64,000 bases of DNA from Snodgrassella alvi (GCF_040741455.2 NZ_CP160328.2:1116001-1180000); one strand, 5' to 3'; shown: positions 1 through 9,908, counted from the first letter of the stretch. A program made the numbers and translations. Notes: generated by a model not told the origin, from the letters alone.

Positions 1-63
1 TACCATCTTACCGAAAACCTAGACGTCAACTACATGATAGCCTGCCGTCGTCCGGCGAACTAA
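1..63 (+). CDS. C-terminal end of an unidentified protein (cut by window edge)
   Basis: The first frame is open from base 1 to a TAA at 61-63. It gives twenty residues ending in IACRRPAN. Codon use looks like real coding sequence, and a hairpin terminator follows at 86-108. The tail resembles the last strand of class I SAM-dependent methyltransferases, but twenty residues are too few to name a family. The rest lies outside the window. Confidence 0.4.
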   Translation, partial: YHLTENLDVNYMIACRRPAN

Positions 64-85
64 CCATCTGCTTTAAAACCACAAA

Positions 86-108
86 GCCGGTATCGACATG
101 ATACCGGC
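86..108 (-). terminator. Hairpin terminator at the end of ubiUVT
   Basis: A perfect 9-bp inverted repeat (GCCGGTATC / GATACCGGC, 5-base loop) lies between the upstream gene tail and ubiT, which converge on it. On the minus strand the stem is followed by a T-rich stretch (TTTGTGGTTTT), so it best serves ubiT. It may also stop the rightward gene. Confidence 0.7.
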
Positions 109-143
109 CACAGAATTATCTTCATTACATCAATAAAACAAAC

Positions 144-581
144 TCATTGCTTTACCAATGATTTCATCATCGGAATAGTCGACCAATCTATACTATCAAG
201 CAAATTCTTAACAATCAGCCCAAGCTCCGTGTCACCCTCAATTTTTAACCGGCGATTAAAAAACAGCGTATCCGGGTCTTCCTGCCGTAACAACATCTTC
301 ATAAAATCAGCAGTATTTGCGCTCAGACACAAATCCACGTCAGTACTAACATCCGAGACCATAAACCGCTGCTCCGAAGCACTGAAAAATAGATTTAATC
401 CCAAGTCAGCCACCTCAACCCGAAATAAACGTCCGGCTAGCAATGACATATCAGCAAGCAAAATTTCTCTTTTTAGCAGCTGATTCAACGTCTGTACCAG
501 CAACCATGCCGGCGGTTTAGCCGGCAGCCTTTCCACCACATTTTTCAGCAATCCCGGCATTACTCTGTCAGGTATTTGCAT
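144..581 (-). CDS. ubiT: UbiT, SCP2-type lipid-binding accessory protein for anaerobic ubiquinone synthesis
   Basis: A 145-residue protein made almost wholly of one SCP2 sterol-carrier-like domain, with the N-terminal helix (QIPDRVMPGLL) and the FNRRLKIEGDTELGL stretch typical of UbiT/YhbT. In the known pathway UbiT binds isoprenoid quinone intermediates and presents them to UbiU-UbiV for hydroxylation without oxygen. The start overlaps the end of ubiV by 14 bp, indicating translational coupling. It is last in a leftward ubiU-ubiV-ubiT operon. Identification rests on family features plus this invariant neighbourhood. Confidence 0.9.
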   Translation of the reverse strand: MQIPDRVMPGLLKNVVERLPAKPPAWLLVQTLNQLLKREILLADMSLLAGRLFRVEVADLGLNLFFSASEQRFMVSDVSTDVDLCLSANTADFMKMLLRQEDPDTLFFNRRLKIEGDTELGLIVKNLLDSIDWSTIPMMKSLVKQ

Positions 582-1491
582 ACATCACCTCTTTGCATTG
601 ATTCATTCCTGCCTTACCCTGCCAGTAGCCATCTACCAGCGTACCACCGGCATACCCTTTGAGCTCAGACAAAGCCGTTTCTGTTTCTAGTACACCAGCC
701 ATCACCTGCTGATGTAGCCGTATCGTATCCACCATATGTTGTGCTTGTGGAGAAAGCCTAAAACGGTTTACCCCGATTGCCTGCAATTGCTGATATTGTG
801 CCAGTAAAGAATGACAACCAGCAGACATCGTCTGTATACCATTAATCGTCAAAAAAGCCTGCTGCTCACGCGTGAGCAATGGTAAACCGTCTGCATGCTC
901 CAAGCATTTAAATTCACAACTATCCTTTTTCAGATTGTAATGGCGCGCCGTAAAACAGCGAGAAGAATAGGCCAGCGGCATTCTCCCCCAGCCAAATACC
1001 TCACAGTTTACATCCGGTACCGCCGCAATCATCTGCTCCAGCCGACCGGCTGACAACTCAATTGAAGCCACCCAGCGTTTAGCGCCAAGCGACTGCATCA
1101 ACGCCAGCGTTTGCTCGTTATAAATATTCAATGCCTGTCCGGCGACAAAAGGAATTCCTTTAGCATGCAACAACCGTACAGCAGCAAGGTCATTAGCCTC
1201 TACACAGAAATCTTCCTGCTCCACCAACTTACGCAAACGTTTTAAATCAGACTCACTTTCCAAAAGCACCTGTGAAGACAGCACCACTTCACAGCCACCA
1301 GCCGCCACATCGCGCGCCAAATCAATCCAGTCTGCTACTTTCAACTCCTGCCGGCGCGAGCATACCGTTTCACCCATATAAACCGTGGCTAGCGGTTCAC
1401 CAATCAGCTGCTGATAAAATTCCACAATCTGCTGCTTGTGCCAAAAAAACAAAATCGGCCCTAGAGACAAAGCCAGCTTATCCCGTTGCAT
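568..1491 (-). CDS. ubiV: UbiV, Fe-S U32-family ubiquinone hydroxylase subunit
   Basis: A 307-residue U32 'peptidase-like' protein. The Cys set expected to hold the 4Fe-4S cluster is present: C44 (ETVCSRR) and C179, C192 and C196 (SSRC ... CEFKC). UbiV forms a heterodimer with UbiU that hydroxylates ubiquinone precursors using prephenate rather than O2. I chose the ATG at 1491 over a GTG three bases upstream because AAGGGG lies 8 bases before it. The gene follows ubiU after a gap of about 16 bp and overlaps ubiT. Confidence 0.92.
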   Translation of the reverse strand: MQRDKLALSLGPILFFWHKQQIVEFYQQLIGEPLATVYMGETVCSRRQELKVADWIDLARDVAAGGCEVVLSSQVLLESESDLKRLRKLVEQEDFCVEANDLAAVRLLHAKGIPFVAGQALNIYNEQTLALMQSLGAKRWVASIELSAGRLEQMIAAVPDVNCEVFGWGRMPLAYSSRCFTARHYNLKKDSCEFKCLEHADGLPLLTREQQAFLTINGIQTMSAGCHSLLAQYQQLQAIGVNRFRLSPQAQHMVDTIRLHQQVMAGVLETETALSELKGYAGGTLVDGYWQGKAGMNQCKEVMYANT

Positions 1492-1507
1492 CACTCACAC
1501 CCCTTCA

Positions 1508-2518
1508 TCACTTCCACGGCCGGTTATACGCTCCAAGCGTCACCTGCTGTCCTTCAGAAACCTTAGCCAACGCCTGCTGCCACTGCGGCTGCACCGTAAA
1601 CGATTCAGGACACTGTACCGCCAAATCAAGCGCCTGCCGCAATACCTTCGTTACCTGCGCCGTATATGCCGGACTGCGCTGCCGTCCCTCCACCTTAATC
1701 GCCGCCACACCCATGGCCAACAACTGCGGTAAAATCTCCAGCACATTCAGGCTTGTCGGCTCTTCCAATGCATAATAAGTTTCATCATTTACCTGAAAAC
1801 GCCCTTTGCACAAAGTCGGATAACCAGCTGGCTCGTCTGCTGCATACTGATCAATTAGAATATTATTTAAGCGTGCGTTCATTCTTGCTGCCTGCTGCTC
1901 CCAGCGCACATATTTTGCCGGTGAGCACACCCCAAACGTATTTGGAGATTCACCCGTCACATAACTAGACAGTAAGCAGCGCCCCTCCACCATCACACAT
2001 AAACTGCCAAAGCCAAATACCTCAATTTCTACTGAAGTATGCTTAATCACCTGCTCCACCTGCGGCAGTGTCAGCACTCTCGGCAACACTACCCTCCGGA
2101 TACCAAACAGCTCTTGGGCCAGATTAATTGCTTCATAATTAGTTGCCGAACCCTGCACAGACATATGCAGCGCCAGTTGTGGATGCGTCTTGTGTGCATA
2201 ATTCAGCAATCCAAAGTCCGCCAGAATCACCGCATCCACGCCAATTTCGGCAGCCGTATCCACCGCCTGCTGCCATTTTCTTACTTCTCCTGCCTGTGCA
2301 TAGGTATTTATCGCCATCAACACCTTACGCCCACGCCGGTGCGCATATGTAATTCCCTCTACCGCAGACTTAGAGTCAAAATTCAGACCAGCAAAATTTC
2401 GCGCATTGGTTGCATCCTTCAGCCCCATATAGACCGTATCCGCGCCATGATCTATCGCCATCTTCAACGCCGGCAGATTACCAGCCGGACACACCAGCTC
2501 TGGAACCTTAACACCCAT
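1508..2518 (-). CDS. ubiU: UbiU, Fe-S U32-family ubiquinone hydroxylase subunit
   Basis: A 336-residue U32-family protein, first gene of the operon. It begins with the conserved ELVCPAGNLPALKMAIDHG stretch. Four cysteines, C174, C181, C198 and C237, sit in the order CVMVEGRC, FGVCSP, LCKGRF, as in known UbiU 4Fe-4S ligands. The protein is the partner of UbiV in O2-independent hydroxylation of ubiquinone intermediates. An intact UbiUVT set indicates that ubiquinone can be made under low oxygen, which suits a gut habitat (inference). I could not find a clear FNR box upstream. Confidence 0.93.
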   Translation of the reverse strand: MGVKVPELVCPAGNLPALKMAIDHGADTVYMGLKDATNARNFAGLNFDSKSAVEGITYAHRRGRKVLMAINTYAQAGEVRKWQQAVDTAAEIGVDAVILADFGLLNYAHKTHPQLALHMSVQGSATNYEAINLAQELFGIRRVVLPRVLTLPQVEQVIKHTSVEIEVFGFGSLCVMVEGRCLLSSYVTGESPNTFGVCSPAKYVRWEQQAARMNARLNNILIDQYAADEPAGYPTLCKGRFQVNDETYYALEEPTSLNVLEILPQLLAMGVAAIKVEGRQRSPAYTAQVTKVLRQALDLAVQCPESFTVQPQWQQALAKVSEGQQVTLGAYNRPWK

Positions 2519-3081
2519 CCGTTCTCACCATCCCAATCAACAGTAATCCAATCAGCTACCCATAATCAGTCGCAAATACCCAGTCCGCCTTGCGCCTTCC
2601 CAGCAGCCCACAAAACACCGGATTAAAACATCTAAGCCAAACGGATTTATTGACACGAAACAAGCAAAAACAGAAAAAAATTGAACTTTAATACCAATTT
2701 AAAACAAAAAAACACAAAAAAGTCTAAATTAAACAATGCTAACATTTACATACATCTATCAACTTACCCCTGTTTAGCCAGCCAAAACCCAACTCTCAAA
2801 ACCGTTACCCTCAAGAATATCTCCCCAGCTTTCTCACAACCTATTACCAATATCCATACCAATCAAAATCTACTCAATTCAAATTATTAAGTGCATAACA
2901 ATCAAATTAATGACATAATTCACATAAAAATCATATAACTTAAATCAACCTAACATTAAATTACATGATTCAACCCAAACAAAGAAGATAACCACAACCT
3001 CATACTTAGATAATATCGCTAAAAATCTAGAAAATTAGCACTATCAAACAACGAATTAAAAGATTTTAAAGGGGTTTACAC
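2519..3081. other. AT-rich divergent intergenic region
   Basis: This 563-bp region lies between ubiU (leftward) and rhs (rightward). It becomes very AT-rich after about 2640. It must hold both promoters; a TTGACA at 2650-2655 is a possible -35 box on the plus strand. The rhs start has a good AAAGGGG Shine-Dalgarno just before it. I see no gene here. Confidence 0.5.
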
Positions 3082-6000
3082 ATGGCAGACACCTACTGGG
3101 CCGCCCGAGAAGGAGACATCCTTTTACATACTTCAATATGGGCTGACATAGCCGGCGCAGCAGTAGAACTTGCGTGCTATGGAGCAATAGGTCTTATTCC
3201 CGGTGGTTTTATAGTGTCTACACTTGTTGGTATCGCTGTCGCAGCTTCTGGACTTAATGACGTCATATCAGATTTATCTGAAGAGGTCAGTAATTTATTT
3301 CCCTTGGCTGAAGATGGCAAAATCAAAACCGGATCGCCCAATACCCGCACCAATGGCAAAGCTTCCGCCCGCGCCGCAGGTGCCATAGATCAAAGCATTG
3401 AACTAAGTGACAGCAGCGAAGAACCACAGCAGCCCGAAAGCTTTATCGATATTGCTTCAAATGCACTAAATGACTTTGTAGAGTTTGCTGAAAACCTTCC
3501 CATGCAACTATACAGGCCTACCGTAGCCTCACCTGATCCCAGAGCAAAACCCAGAGATGACGACAAAATACTTTGCTGCAAACATCCGCATCTGCCCGGC
3601 ACAGATGAATATCTAGCCGAAGGATCCAGCAAAGTCTACATCAACAGCCAACCGGCCGTACGCAGCAACGACCGCAGCACCTGCGAAGCCAAAGTCACCG
3701 ACGACCATGCCGGCGGCGTCAAAGTATCCAACAACGTACGCATCGGTGGCGAACCCATCGTCGTCCGTGAAATCAGAAGCGGCAAACATCCCGTTGCCCT
3801 AGCGGCTAGCATTTTTACAATACTCCTCAACCCTAAAAAAATTTGTAACAAATTTTTTTGCTTTGCCACTACTTCGGTTGCCGTCGGCTATCTATCTTCT
3901 AAAATTACGGCAGCCACAAGGATCGGCCACCCCGTCCACCTTCCCACCGGCGCCAAACTCCTCTTCGGCACCGAAGACCTCGACTTCACCCTTCCCGCCC
4001 ATCTGCCTCTCCAATGGCAACGCTTCTACAGCAGCGTCGACACCCGCTCCCATAACATGTTCGGCGCCGGATGGAGCGTCAGCTTCGAAGTCGAAATCGA
4101 AATCTCCCCCCAGCCCGATGGCTCCTGTGCCGCCGTCTATATCAACGAACAAGGCCGCCGCCTCGAAATCGACCCCTTACAACCCGGCGAAGGCATGCGC
4201 GGCATCAACGAAAACCTCACCATCCGCCGTGGCCAGCACAACCGCTGGGTCATCGAAGACGACGACGGCCTTTACCGCCTCTTCGAGCCCGACCCCAACC
4301 AACCCCACCGCCTCTACCTCACCGCACTTCAAGATCGCAACGACAACCGCCTCCTTCTTTACCGCGACAGCCACAGCCGCATCATCGAAATCACCGACAA
4401 CGACCGCAGCACCCGCCTCTCCCTGCACTATCAGCATCCCCAGCACCCACAACGCGTCACCACCATCAAACAGCAACTGGCCAATGGCCACAGCCGGGTA
4501 CTGGCACAATACCAGTACACCGCACAGGGCGACCTCCAACACGTCATCGATGCCGAACAGCGGCACACCCGCACCTTTGCCTACGACACCGGCCGACGCC
4601 TCATCTACCACCGCCTGCCCACCGGCCTGCACTGCCACTACCAGTGGGATTACTTTGCCGATGCCGCCGAAACCGCCTGGCGCGTCACCCATCACTGGAC
4701 CGAAGCAGATGGCCAGCGACAAGAAGACTATCACTTTCACTACGATATTGAGCAACGCCTCACCACCGTCAAAGACAGCCTGGGACGCATCAGCCAGCAT
4801 TACTGGAACGAAGTCTACCAAATCACCCGCTACATCGACCCCCTTGGTCACACCACCGCATTTGAATGGAACGACAACCAACAACTCATCAGCGTCACCG
4901 ACGCCCAAGGTGGACAATGGCGCTACAGCTATGACGAACAAGGACGCGAAACCGCCGAAACCGACCCACTGGGACGCACCACCCAGACCCAGTGGTTACC
5001 CCACTGGGCCTTACCCACCATCAGCGTCGACCCCGACGGCAGCACCTGGCGCTACTACTATGATGAACGCGGCAACCTGCTGACCGTCATCGACCCCTTA
5101 AAACAACGCACCCGCTACCAATACGACCAGCACGGCCAAATAACCAGAATCACCGATGCCAGAGGTGGGCACAAATACCTGCGCTGGAACCCGAACGGCC
5201 AGCTTATCCAACATACCGACTGCTCCGGCTCCCTGACCCAGCTTGGCTACGACCGCCATGGCAACCTGACCGACATCACCAACGCCATCGGCAACAGCAG
5301 CCGCTACCAGTACAACGCCGCCGGCGACCTTATCAGCGCCACCTTGCCCGATGGCCGCCAAGAACACTTCAGCGTCAATGCAGCAGGACAATTACTGACC
5401 TATACCGACCCCGCCGGCCACACCACCCATTACCATCGGGACCCGCGCGGACTGGTGCACCGACGCACCGATAGCGCCGGACGCAGCATCCGCTTTCACT
5501 ATGATACCTATAGCCGGCTGACTACATTAACCAACGAAAACGGCGAGCATTACCAATTCACCTACGACGCCGGCGACCGCCTAACCGAACAGACCGATCT
5601 GGGCGGACGTAAACAAAAGCTGACTTACGATCAGCTGGATAACGTCAGTGCCGTTCACTTTGCTGCCGGCAGCCCCGCCGAAATCACCCACCGCTTCACA
5701 CGCGATGCCATCGGCCGACTGATTGGCAAACACACCCCCGATGGCAACACCGCCTACCAGTACGACCCCGCCGACAACCTCATCAAAGTCGGCTACAAAA
5801 AAGCCGGCTTACCGACCGAGGCCGAAGCAGACATCATCACCTTTCGCTACGACATCATCGGCAACCTGCTGAGCGAAACCACCGCACAAGGCACCCTCAG
5901 CCATCAGTACGACCAACTGGGCAACCGCATCGCCACCACCTTGCCCGATGGCCGTACCCTCAACAACCTCTATTACGGTTCCGGCCATCTGCACCAAATC

Positions 6001-7440
6001 AACCTCGACGGCACCACCATCACCGACATCGAACGCGACCGCCTACATCGCGAAGTCCTGCGTAGCCAGGGACAACTGAACACCGAATTCAGATACGACC
6101 GCAACAGCCGCCTGCAACACAAACAGACCCGGCGTGGCCACAACACCATCCTGCCCGACATCCTTACCGACCGCCGCTACCAGTACGACAACCTCGACCG
6201 GCTGGTGAGTAAAAAACATACCCGGCAAGGACAGACCGATTACCACTATGACCGCACCGGCCGTATCGAAAGCTGCCGCAACCAGGCCTACTGGGAAACC
6301 CTGCAATACGATGCCGCTGCCAACCTGCTGGATAAAAGACGCAACGAAGACAGCAGTACCGACAACCAGAACCTGATACGCTTTAACCAGCTACTCCACT
6401 TTCGTGGCCTGCAATACACCTACGACGCACACGGCCGTACCCACAGCAAACAGACCGCCAGCGGTACTCAGTATTACCACTACGATGCCGAACACCGCCT
6501 GACCGAAGTGCGTATCGAAAAATTAAACTGTACCGAACGTTACGGCTATGTCTACGATGCCTTAGGCCGACGTATCGAAAAACACCAGATAGACCGGGCG
6601 GGCAAAGCCTGCAACCGTACCCGTTTCCTGTGGGACGGGCTGAGAATGATTCAGGAAACCCGTACTGACAGAAGCAAAAGCGTCTATATCTACACTGATG
6701 AAAGCGGCTATGAACCCTTAGCCAGAGTAGAGACCACCACCGGTACGGAACAGAAAGTGCTGTACTACCACACCGATGTCAACGGTGCCCCGGAAGAACT
6801 TACTGATGAAGACGGTCACATTGTATGGGCATGCAGTTATCAGCTGTGGGGCAAACCGATACAGGAAATCGAACACAGCCAGATACAACAGAACCTGAGG
6901 TATCAGGGGCAGTATTTAGACAGAGAAACGGGCTTACATTACAATACTTTCAGGTACTATGACCCGGATATAGGCAGATTCACGCAGCCGGACCCGATTG
7001 GGTTGCTGGGTGGGTTTAATTTGTATCAGTATGCGCCTAATGGGTTGATGTGGATCGATCCTTGGGGTTTATGGACATATAATACGATGCCGAAGATTGA
7101 TGGGTTCCAAAAGCATCATATTATTCCACAGCAACTGAAAAATCATAATTTAATTAAAGCGGCTGGTATGAATATTCATTCGGTTAAAAATATAATGTAT
7201 CTGCCTACTTCAGCTGATGCGCATGCTACTAGAACCATTCACAACGGCTCACACTTTGCATACACACGGGATATAGAAGCGCAAATGAGTGACATTTATG
7301 AAAGGGGTCAAAAGGAAAATTGGACACAAAAGCAATACAAACAAGCTTTAAATAAACTAATAAAAAAAGAAAGAATTAATTTACGTAGTGGAAAAACTAT
7401 TTTAAATAAAAATTCAATTAGGCCTTCCAAAGGATGTTGA
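3082..7440 (+). CDS. PAAR-Rhs polymorphic toxin with AHH-type nuclease tip (type VI secretion effector)
   Basis: A 1452-residue Rhs protein. The N-terminus holds a PAAR-like region split by hydrophobic helices (about 20-65), with the second half around 155-240 (CCKHPHLPGT ... RIGGEP), and another hydrophobic segment near 245-275. A DUF6531-type segment (GHPVHLPTGAK) follows, then RHS/YD repeats from about 380 to 1290. The core ends with the classic YDPDIGRFTQPDPIGL and DPWGL motifs near 1330. After this the DNA becomes AT-rich and encodes about 120 residues with H1345-H1346 (KHHIIPQQ) and NIMYLP ... HNGSHF, matching AHH/HNH-endonuclease toxins. PAAR-Rhs proteins cap the VgrG spike of type VI secretion. 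No vgrG or EagR chaperone gene is adjacent. The immunity gene starts 1 bp after the stop. Confidence 0.92.
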   Translation: MADTYWAAREGDILLHTSIWADIAGAAVELACYGAIGLIPGGFIVSTLVGIAVAASGLNDVISDLSEEVSNLFPLAEDGKIKTGSPNTRTNGKASARAAGAIDQSIELSDSSEEPQQPESFIDIASNALNDFVEFAENLPMQLYRPTVASPDPRAKPRDDDKILCCKHPHLPGTDEYLAEGSSKVYINSQPAVRSNDRSTCEAKVTDDHAGGVKVSNNVRIGGEPIVVREIRSGKHPVALAASIFTILLNPKKICNKFFCFATTSVAVGYLSSKITAATRIGHPVHLPTGAKLLFGTEDLDFTLPAHLPLQWQRFYSSVDTRSHNMFGAGWSVSFEVEIEISPQPDGSCAAVYINEQGRRLEIDPLQPGEGMRGINENLTIRRGQHNRWVIEDDDGLYRLFEPDPNQPHRLYLTALQDRNDNRLLLYRDSHSRIIEITDNDRSTRLSLHYQHPQHPQRVTTIKQQLANGHSRVLAQYQYTAQGDLQHVIDAEQRHTRTFAYDTGRRLIYHRLPTGLHCHYQWDYFADAAETAWRVTHHWTEADGQRQEDYHFHYDIEQRLTTVKDSLGRISQHYWNEVYQITRYIDPLGHTTAFEWNDNQQLISVTDAQGGQWRYSYDEQGRETAETDPLGRTTQTQWLPHWALPTISVDPDGSTWRYYYDERGNLLTVIDPLKQRTRYQYDQHGQITRITDARGGHKYLRWNPNGQLIQHTDCSGSLTQLGYDRHGNLTDITNAIGNSSRYQYNAAGDLISATLPDGRQEHFSVNAAGQLLTYTDPAGHTTHYHRDPRGLVHRRTDSAGRSIRFHYDTYSRLTTLTNENGEHYQFTYDAGDRLTEQTDLGGRKQKLTYDQLDNVSAVHFAAGSPAEITHRFTRDAIGRLIGKHTPDGNTAYQYDPADNLIKVGYKKAGLPTEAEADIITFRYDIIGNLLSETTAQGTLSHQYDQLGNRIATTLPDGRTLNNLYYGSGHLHQINLDGTTITDIERDRLHREVLRSQGQLNTEFRYDRNSRLQHKQTRRGHNTILPDILTDRRYQYDNLDRLVSKKHTRQGQTDYHYDRTGRIESCRNQAYWETLQYDAAANLLDKRRNEDSSTDNQNLIRFNQLLHFRGLQYTYDAHGRTHSKQTASGTQYYHYDAEHRLTEVRIEKLNCTERYGYVYDALGRRIEKHQIDRAGKACNRTRFLWDGLRMIQETRTDRSKSVYIYTDESGYEPLARVETTTGTEQKVLYYHTDVNGAPEELTDEDGHIVWACSYQLWGKPIQEIEHSQIQQNLRYQGQYLDRETGLHYNTFRYYDPDIGRFTQPDPIGLLGGFNLYQYAPNGLMWIDPWGLWTYNTMPKIDGFQKHHIIPQQLKNHNLIKAAGMNIHSVKNIMYLPTSADAHATRTIHNGSHFAYTRDIEAQMSDIYERGQKENWTQKQYKQALNKLIKKERINLRSGKTILNKNSIRPSKGC

Positions 7441-7441
7441 T

Positions 7442-7981
7442 ATGATTTATGAACTTATGATAGATAATTATCCTAATAGTTATTGGTTCCAATATGACTC
7501 AACTAAAGTTGATCTTTACGAATTGTTACAATGCAAGGAGATTCAATCAAATAAACCATTAATTTTTAAATTAGAAAAAAAGGTAAGTGAAAAGCGTTTA
7601 CTATCTTATGATATTTATTTCAGTGATGGTCCTGAATTTATCTCGCCTAGACTTGCCAATTTACTTTCAAACAATCAAGATTTTTTACATGATGTCCAGC
7701 TAATAGAGGCAACTATAATTGTTAATGGTCGCAGCTATTCTGGTTATAAGGTTTTAAATATTCTTCGTTTAATATCATGTATTGATATGAATAAATCTGA
7801 ATATGAACCAATATTAGATGATTATCCTGATGGACCCAAAAAATTTTATAAAATCGTCTTTAAAGAAAATATGAATGAGCAATTTTGTATGGCAAGGTGT
7901 AAAGAATCTATAGGGCGAATTGTGATTTCAGAGTCGTTACGACAGTTTTTTATAAAAAATAAAGTAAAAGGAATAGATTGA
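7442..7981 (+). CDS. Immunity protein for the Rhs AHH toxin (copy 1)
   Basis: A 179-residue soluble acidic protein starting 1 bp after the rhs stop, in the standard position of the cognate immunity gene. The layout (SDGPEFISPRLANLL in the middle, then FYKIVF ... IVISESLRQFF and a closing KGID) resembles the DUF1629/Imm11 type of immunity family, but this is judged by eye only. A nearly identical full copy is at 9292-9840 and a broken relative at 8546-9093. It is much more AT-rich than the rhs core, as expected of an exchanged cassette. It should neutralise the nuclease in the cytoplasm (inference). Confidence 0.75.
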   Translation: MIYELMIDNYPNSYWFQYDSTKVDLYELLQCKEIQSNKPLIFKLEKKVSEKRLLSYDIYFSDGPEFISPRLANLLSNNQDFLHDVQLIEATIIVNGRSYSGYKVLNILRLISCIDMNKSEYEPILDDYPDGPKKFYKIVFKENMNEQFCMARCKESIGRIVISESLRQFFIKNKVKGID

Positions 7982-8055
7982 TCCATATAATTTAATTTAG
8001 TAAACCTGGCTATTAGCAATAGTCAGGCAAGACATCTGATAAACGAAATGCCATC

Positions 8056-8541
8056 TGTGGGACGGGCTAAGCATGATTCAGGAAACCCGTACTGACAGAA
8101 GCAAAAGCGTCTATATCTACACTGATGAAAGCGGCTATGAACCTTTAGCCAGAGTAGAGACCACCACCGATACGGAACAAAAGGTGCTGTACTACCATAC
8201 CGATGTCAATGGTGCCCAGAAGAACTCACTGATGAAGAAGGTCACATTAGCAACTGAAAGATCATGATTTACTTAAAGCGGCTGGCATGAATATTCATTC
8301 AATTAAAAATATAATTTATCTGCCTACTTCAGCTGATGCGCATTCTACTAGATCTGTCCACAATGGTTATCATAGTAAATATAACACAGAGATGAGGTTC
8401 AAAATGGATGCAATATTAGAAACTGGAAAAGAAAATAATTGGACCAAAAAAGAATATAAAAAAGCTTTGAACAAACTAATAACAACGGAAAGAGCTAATT
8501 TACGTAAAGGTAAAACCATTCTGAACAAAAAATGGTGCTAA
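8056..8541 (+). pseudogene. Displaced rhs core scrap fused to a truncated AHH toxin tail (cassette copy 2)
   Basis: From 8056 the sequence repeats the rhs core at 6628 onward (CTGTGGGACGGG ... MIQETRTDRSKSVYIYTD). It then loses two bases near 8217 and, at about 8250, jumps straight into the toxin domain (AGCAACTGAAAG ... AAGCGGCTGG). The join deletes the DPxGL end of the core and the toxin's first segment with the His-His pair. The remaining tail (MNIHSIKNIIYLPTSADAH onward, 8287-8541) is diverged from the active tip. It has no own start signal and cannot make an active toxin as it stands. It looks like a retired rhs tip. Confidence 0.8.
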
Positions 8542-8545
8542 AATT

Positions 8546-9093
8546 ATGTATATATTTGAAATTTCAGATGATTATCCAGAAAATTTTTGGTTTCAATATA
8601 AAACAAGTATGGTTCCTAGTCTTAGTTTAAAAAAATGTAAAGAGCTTAAAATAAAAGAGTCTTTACTTTTTAAAATAGAAAAAAAATAAGCGTAAAAAAA
8701 TTACTTTCTTTTGATTTTTATTATAGCGATGGTCCAGATTTCATTTCACCGAGACTAGCGAATTTACTATCTGATAATAAAGAATTTTTAAAAGATGTTC
8801 AACTTATTGATGCCAATATAATTGTCAACGATTGCATATATACCGGCTACAAAGTATTGAATATTCTTCGAATGATATCTTGTATAGATTTAAATAAATC
8901 TGATAGCGAACCTATAATAGATTACTTACCTGATGGTCCAAAATGGTTTAACAAAATTGTTTTCAAACAAGATGTTATTGAAGATTTTTATATAGCTAGA
9001 TGCAAGGAGTCTCATGGACATATTGTAATGTCAGATAAGTTAAGGCAATTTTTTATTGAAAAAAATATCAAAGGAATCGATTTATATCTATAA
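8546..9093 (+). pseudogene. Frameshifted immunity gene (copy 2)
   Basis: ATG at 8546 opens a frame (MYIFEISDDYPENFWFQYK) homologous to the start of the 7442 immunity protein, stopping at TAA 8687. The rest (SFDFYYSDGPDFISPRLANLL ... KGIDLYL) continues in another frame to 9093. The break falls in a run of eight A at 8679-8686; one more A would restore the frame. It is clearly diverged from copies 1 and 3, so it belonged to a different toxin variant, presumably the one left at 8287-8541. Confidence 0.8.
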
Positions 9094-9173
9094 TCAAGTT
9101 TACTAAAAATTAATATTTTCCAAAAAGAGAGCAAAAGGATATTGCTAGTGCTATCACTATTATTGTCGCTTGC

Positions 9174-9290
9174 ACACAAACGCAATACAGAGAAGCTTTA
9201 AATGAACTAATAAAAACAAAAAGAATGGATTTACGTACTGGAAAAACTATTTTAAATAAAAATTCAATTAGGCCTTCCAAAGGATGTTAA
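9174..9290 (+). pseudogene. Tail of a third AHH toxin copy
   Basis: The 38 codons TQTQYREALNEL ... SIRPSKGC plus TAA match the last residues of the active Rhs tip, with a few substitutions. Nothing of the toxin upstream is left; 9094-9173 has no recognisable content. It ends 1 bp before the third immunity gene, just as the active toxin does, so this is the remnant of a complete toxin-immunity cassette. Confidence 0.75.
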
Positions 9291-9291
9291 T

Positions 9292-9840
9292 ATGATTTAT
9301 GAACTTATGATAGGTAATTATCCTGATAGTTATTGGTTCCAATATGACTCAACTGTAGTTGCCAGTTACGAATTTATAGAATGCAAGGAGATTCAATCAA
9401 ATAAACCATTAGTTTTTAAATTAGAAAAAAAAGTAAGTGAAAAACGTTTGCTCTCTTATGATTTTTATTTCAGTGATGGTCCTGATTTTATCTCGCCTAG
9501 ACTTGCCAATTTACTTTCAAACAATCAAGATTTTTTACATGATGTCCAGCTAATAGAGGCAACTATAACTGTTAATGGTCGCAGCTATTCTGGTTATAAG
9601 GTATTAAATATTCTGCGTTTAATATCTTGTATTGATATGAATAAATCTGAATATGTACCATTATTAGAGAGTTTGCCTGATGGACCCAAAAAATTTTTTG
9701 AAATTGTCTTTAAAGAAAATATAAAAGAGCAATTTTGTATGGCAAGGTGTGAAGAATCTGAAGGGATAATTGTGATTTCAGAGTCGTTACGACAGTTTTT
9801 TATAAAAAATAAAGTAAAAGGAATAGATTTATACACATAA
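9292..9840 (+). CDS. Immunity protein paralogue (copy 3, intact)
   Basis: A 182-residue protein nearly identical to the 7442 immunity protein. Differences cluster near residues 20-30 (VVASYEFIE) and 125-150 (LLESLPDGPKKFFEIVF). The gene is intact though its toxin has decayed. This is the usual pattern for orphan immunity genes, which can still protect against siblings carrying the old tip (known for polymorphic toxin systems; here inferred). Expression would depend on read-through from rhs or a local promoter I cannot identify. Confidence 0.75.
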   Translation: MIYELMIGNYPDSYWFQYDSTVVASYEFIECKEIQSNKPLVFKLEKKVSEKRLLSYDFYFSDGPDFISPRLANLLSNNQDFLHDVQLIEATITVNGRSYSGYKVLNILRLISCIDMNKSEYVPLLESLPDGPKKFFEIVFKENIKEQFCMARCEESEGIIVISESLRQFFIKNKVKGIDLYT

Positions 9841-9908
9841 TCCAATTTAGTAAACCTGCCTATTAGCAATAGTCAGGAAAGACATCTGATAAACGAAACG
9901 CTATCTGT

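Noticed and set aside
3863-5083. Long plus-strand frame of about 400 codons inside rhs, and several antisense frames there
   Set aside because: GC-rich Rhs repeats keep alternate frames open; composition is extreme (Pro/Thr/Ser runs) and there is no ribosome binding site. These are shadows of rhs.
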